Part shown: piece after piece, positions 13,388 to 13,765 of the stretch
Position numbering within the stretch: position 1 is the first letter of the stretch
Layout of the letters: each line of letters opens with the position of its first letter
From: CAZPQV01 sp964588705
GTDB taxonomy: Bacteria; Bacteroidota; Bacteroidia; Flavobacteriales; Weeksellaceae
Length of the DNA: 13,765 bases
Assembly (NCBI GenBank): GCA_964588705.1
Contig: CAZPQV010000055.1
Coordinates: 1-13,765, forward strand
Direction of reading: 5' to 3'
Notes under the pieces: generated by a model
The model's input: only the letters and a program-made list of their open reading frames with translations
Told to the model about the DNA's origin: nothing
The model's database searches: none
Program-made: the position numbers and the translations under genes

Positions 13388-13765
13388 ATGAAAAATCTAA
13401 AATTAGGAATTTCAGCATTGGCACTTATGGTTGCCTCTACTGCATTTGCTCAGACAAGCAGCAATCCGTGGTTAATCGGAGTTGGTGCTCATGGTGTAAA
13501 TCACGTAGCAGCAGGCGGTGGTGTTGGAGATGTTTTCAAACAAGCGTTTGGAGGTAAGGAATTGTACAGTATAAACAATTATACAATTACTCCACCACTT
13601 TCAAAATTAACTGTTGCTAGACACTTAGCAGGACCGCTAGTATTAGACTGGCAGACTTCTGTTGGTAACGTAGATAATAAGAGATTTGGTATGGATAAAG
13701 AATTCATGCTAATGACAGGTCTTGGTCTACAATTGAAAGCTAACTCACTTTGGAACGAAGATTCT
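13388..13765 (+). CDS. OmpA-like outer membrane protein, N-terminal 126 residues (runs off the window)
   Basis: Translating from the ATG at 13388 gives MKNLKLGISALALMVASTAFAQ, a clean Sec signal peptide with cleavage after AFA or AFAQ. The mature part begins TSSNPWLIGVGAHGVNHVAAGG, which resembles the start of the 8-stranded barrel of flavobacterial OmpA-family proteins, and continues with alternating strands (LSKLTVARHLAGPLVLDWQTSVG, FMLMTGLGLQLKAN). The frame is open to the last base. The periplasmic peptidoglycan-binding OmpA domain expected at the C-terminus is outside the window, so the family call rests on the N-terminal part only. It would be an abundant structural protein of the outer membrane. 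It is preceded by its own promoter-like sequence and is not obviously linked to smpB. Confidence 0.7.
   Translation, partial: MKNLKLGISALALMVASTAFAQTSSNPWLIGVGAHGVNHVAAGGGVGDVFKQAFGGKELYSINNYTITPPLSKLTVARHLAGPLVLDWQTSVGNVDNKRFGMDKEFMLMTGLGLQLKANSLWNEDS

Noticed and set aside
1..13765. A defence island, mobile element, CRISPR array or new multi-gene system
   Set aside because: All genes are housekeeping or ordinary envelope genes. No transposase, integrase, nuclease, direct-repeat array or tRNA attachment site was found.

Overview
The window looks like an ordinary chromosomal segment of a flavobacterium, most probably Chryseobacterium or a close relative in the Weeksellaceae. The evidence is the AT-rich sequence, the Bacteroidetes-type -7 promoter elements (TAnnTTTG) in front of most genes, a protein with the C-terminal sorting domain of the type IX secretion system, an IcmF-type fused acyl-CoA mutase, and Chryseobacterium-like ribosomal proteins. 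There are no rRNA or tRNA genes, no CRISPR array and no insertion sequence. A 10-base run of N at 6259-6268 marks an assembly gap.

Layout. Positions 1-3359 (minus) hold nearly all of icmF, a B12-dependent isobutyryl-CoA mutase fused to its GTPase chaperone. A perfect hairpin terminator separates it from a small lipoprotein gene (3478-3870, minus). That gene diverges from a four-helix membrane protein gene (3936-4268, plus) through a very compact double promoter. Next comes the ribosomal block rplM-rpsI-rpsB (4452-6234, plus), with a structured leader and a heptad tandem repeat in front of rpsB. The assembly gap follows rpsB directly, where tsf would normally be expected. A minus-strand block follows: an exported protein cut by the gap, trmB (tRNA m7G46 methyltransferase), an exported carboxypeptidase-regulatory-like protein, a large T9SS type B cargo protein (8542-11070) and a YbiT-like ABC-F ATPase (11138-12763). 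On the plus strand the window ends with smpB (trans-translation) and the start of an OmpA-like outer membrane protein gene.

How the genes fit together. Ribosome biology is over-represented: three ribosomal proteins, TrmB, an ABC-F translation factor and SmpB. The rest is cell-envelope material (lipoprotein, membrane protein, secreted proteins, T9SS cargo, OmpA-like protein) plus one central-metabolism enzyme. I see no defence, mobile or biosynthetic cluster and no convincing new multi-gene system. The most interesting points are small: an ABC-F protein whose two ATP sites are strongly asymmetric (one intact, one degraded in four motifs), a promoter that starts inside a terminator hairpin, a divergent promoter pair only 20 bp apart, a candidate RNA structure upstream of rpsB, and the possible loss of tsf in the gap.

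All promoter calls rest on motif matches read by eye. The -33 element is weak or missing in most, and no transcription start is known.
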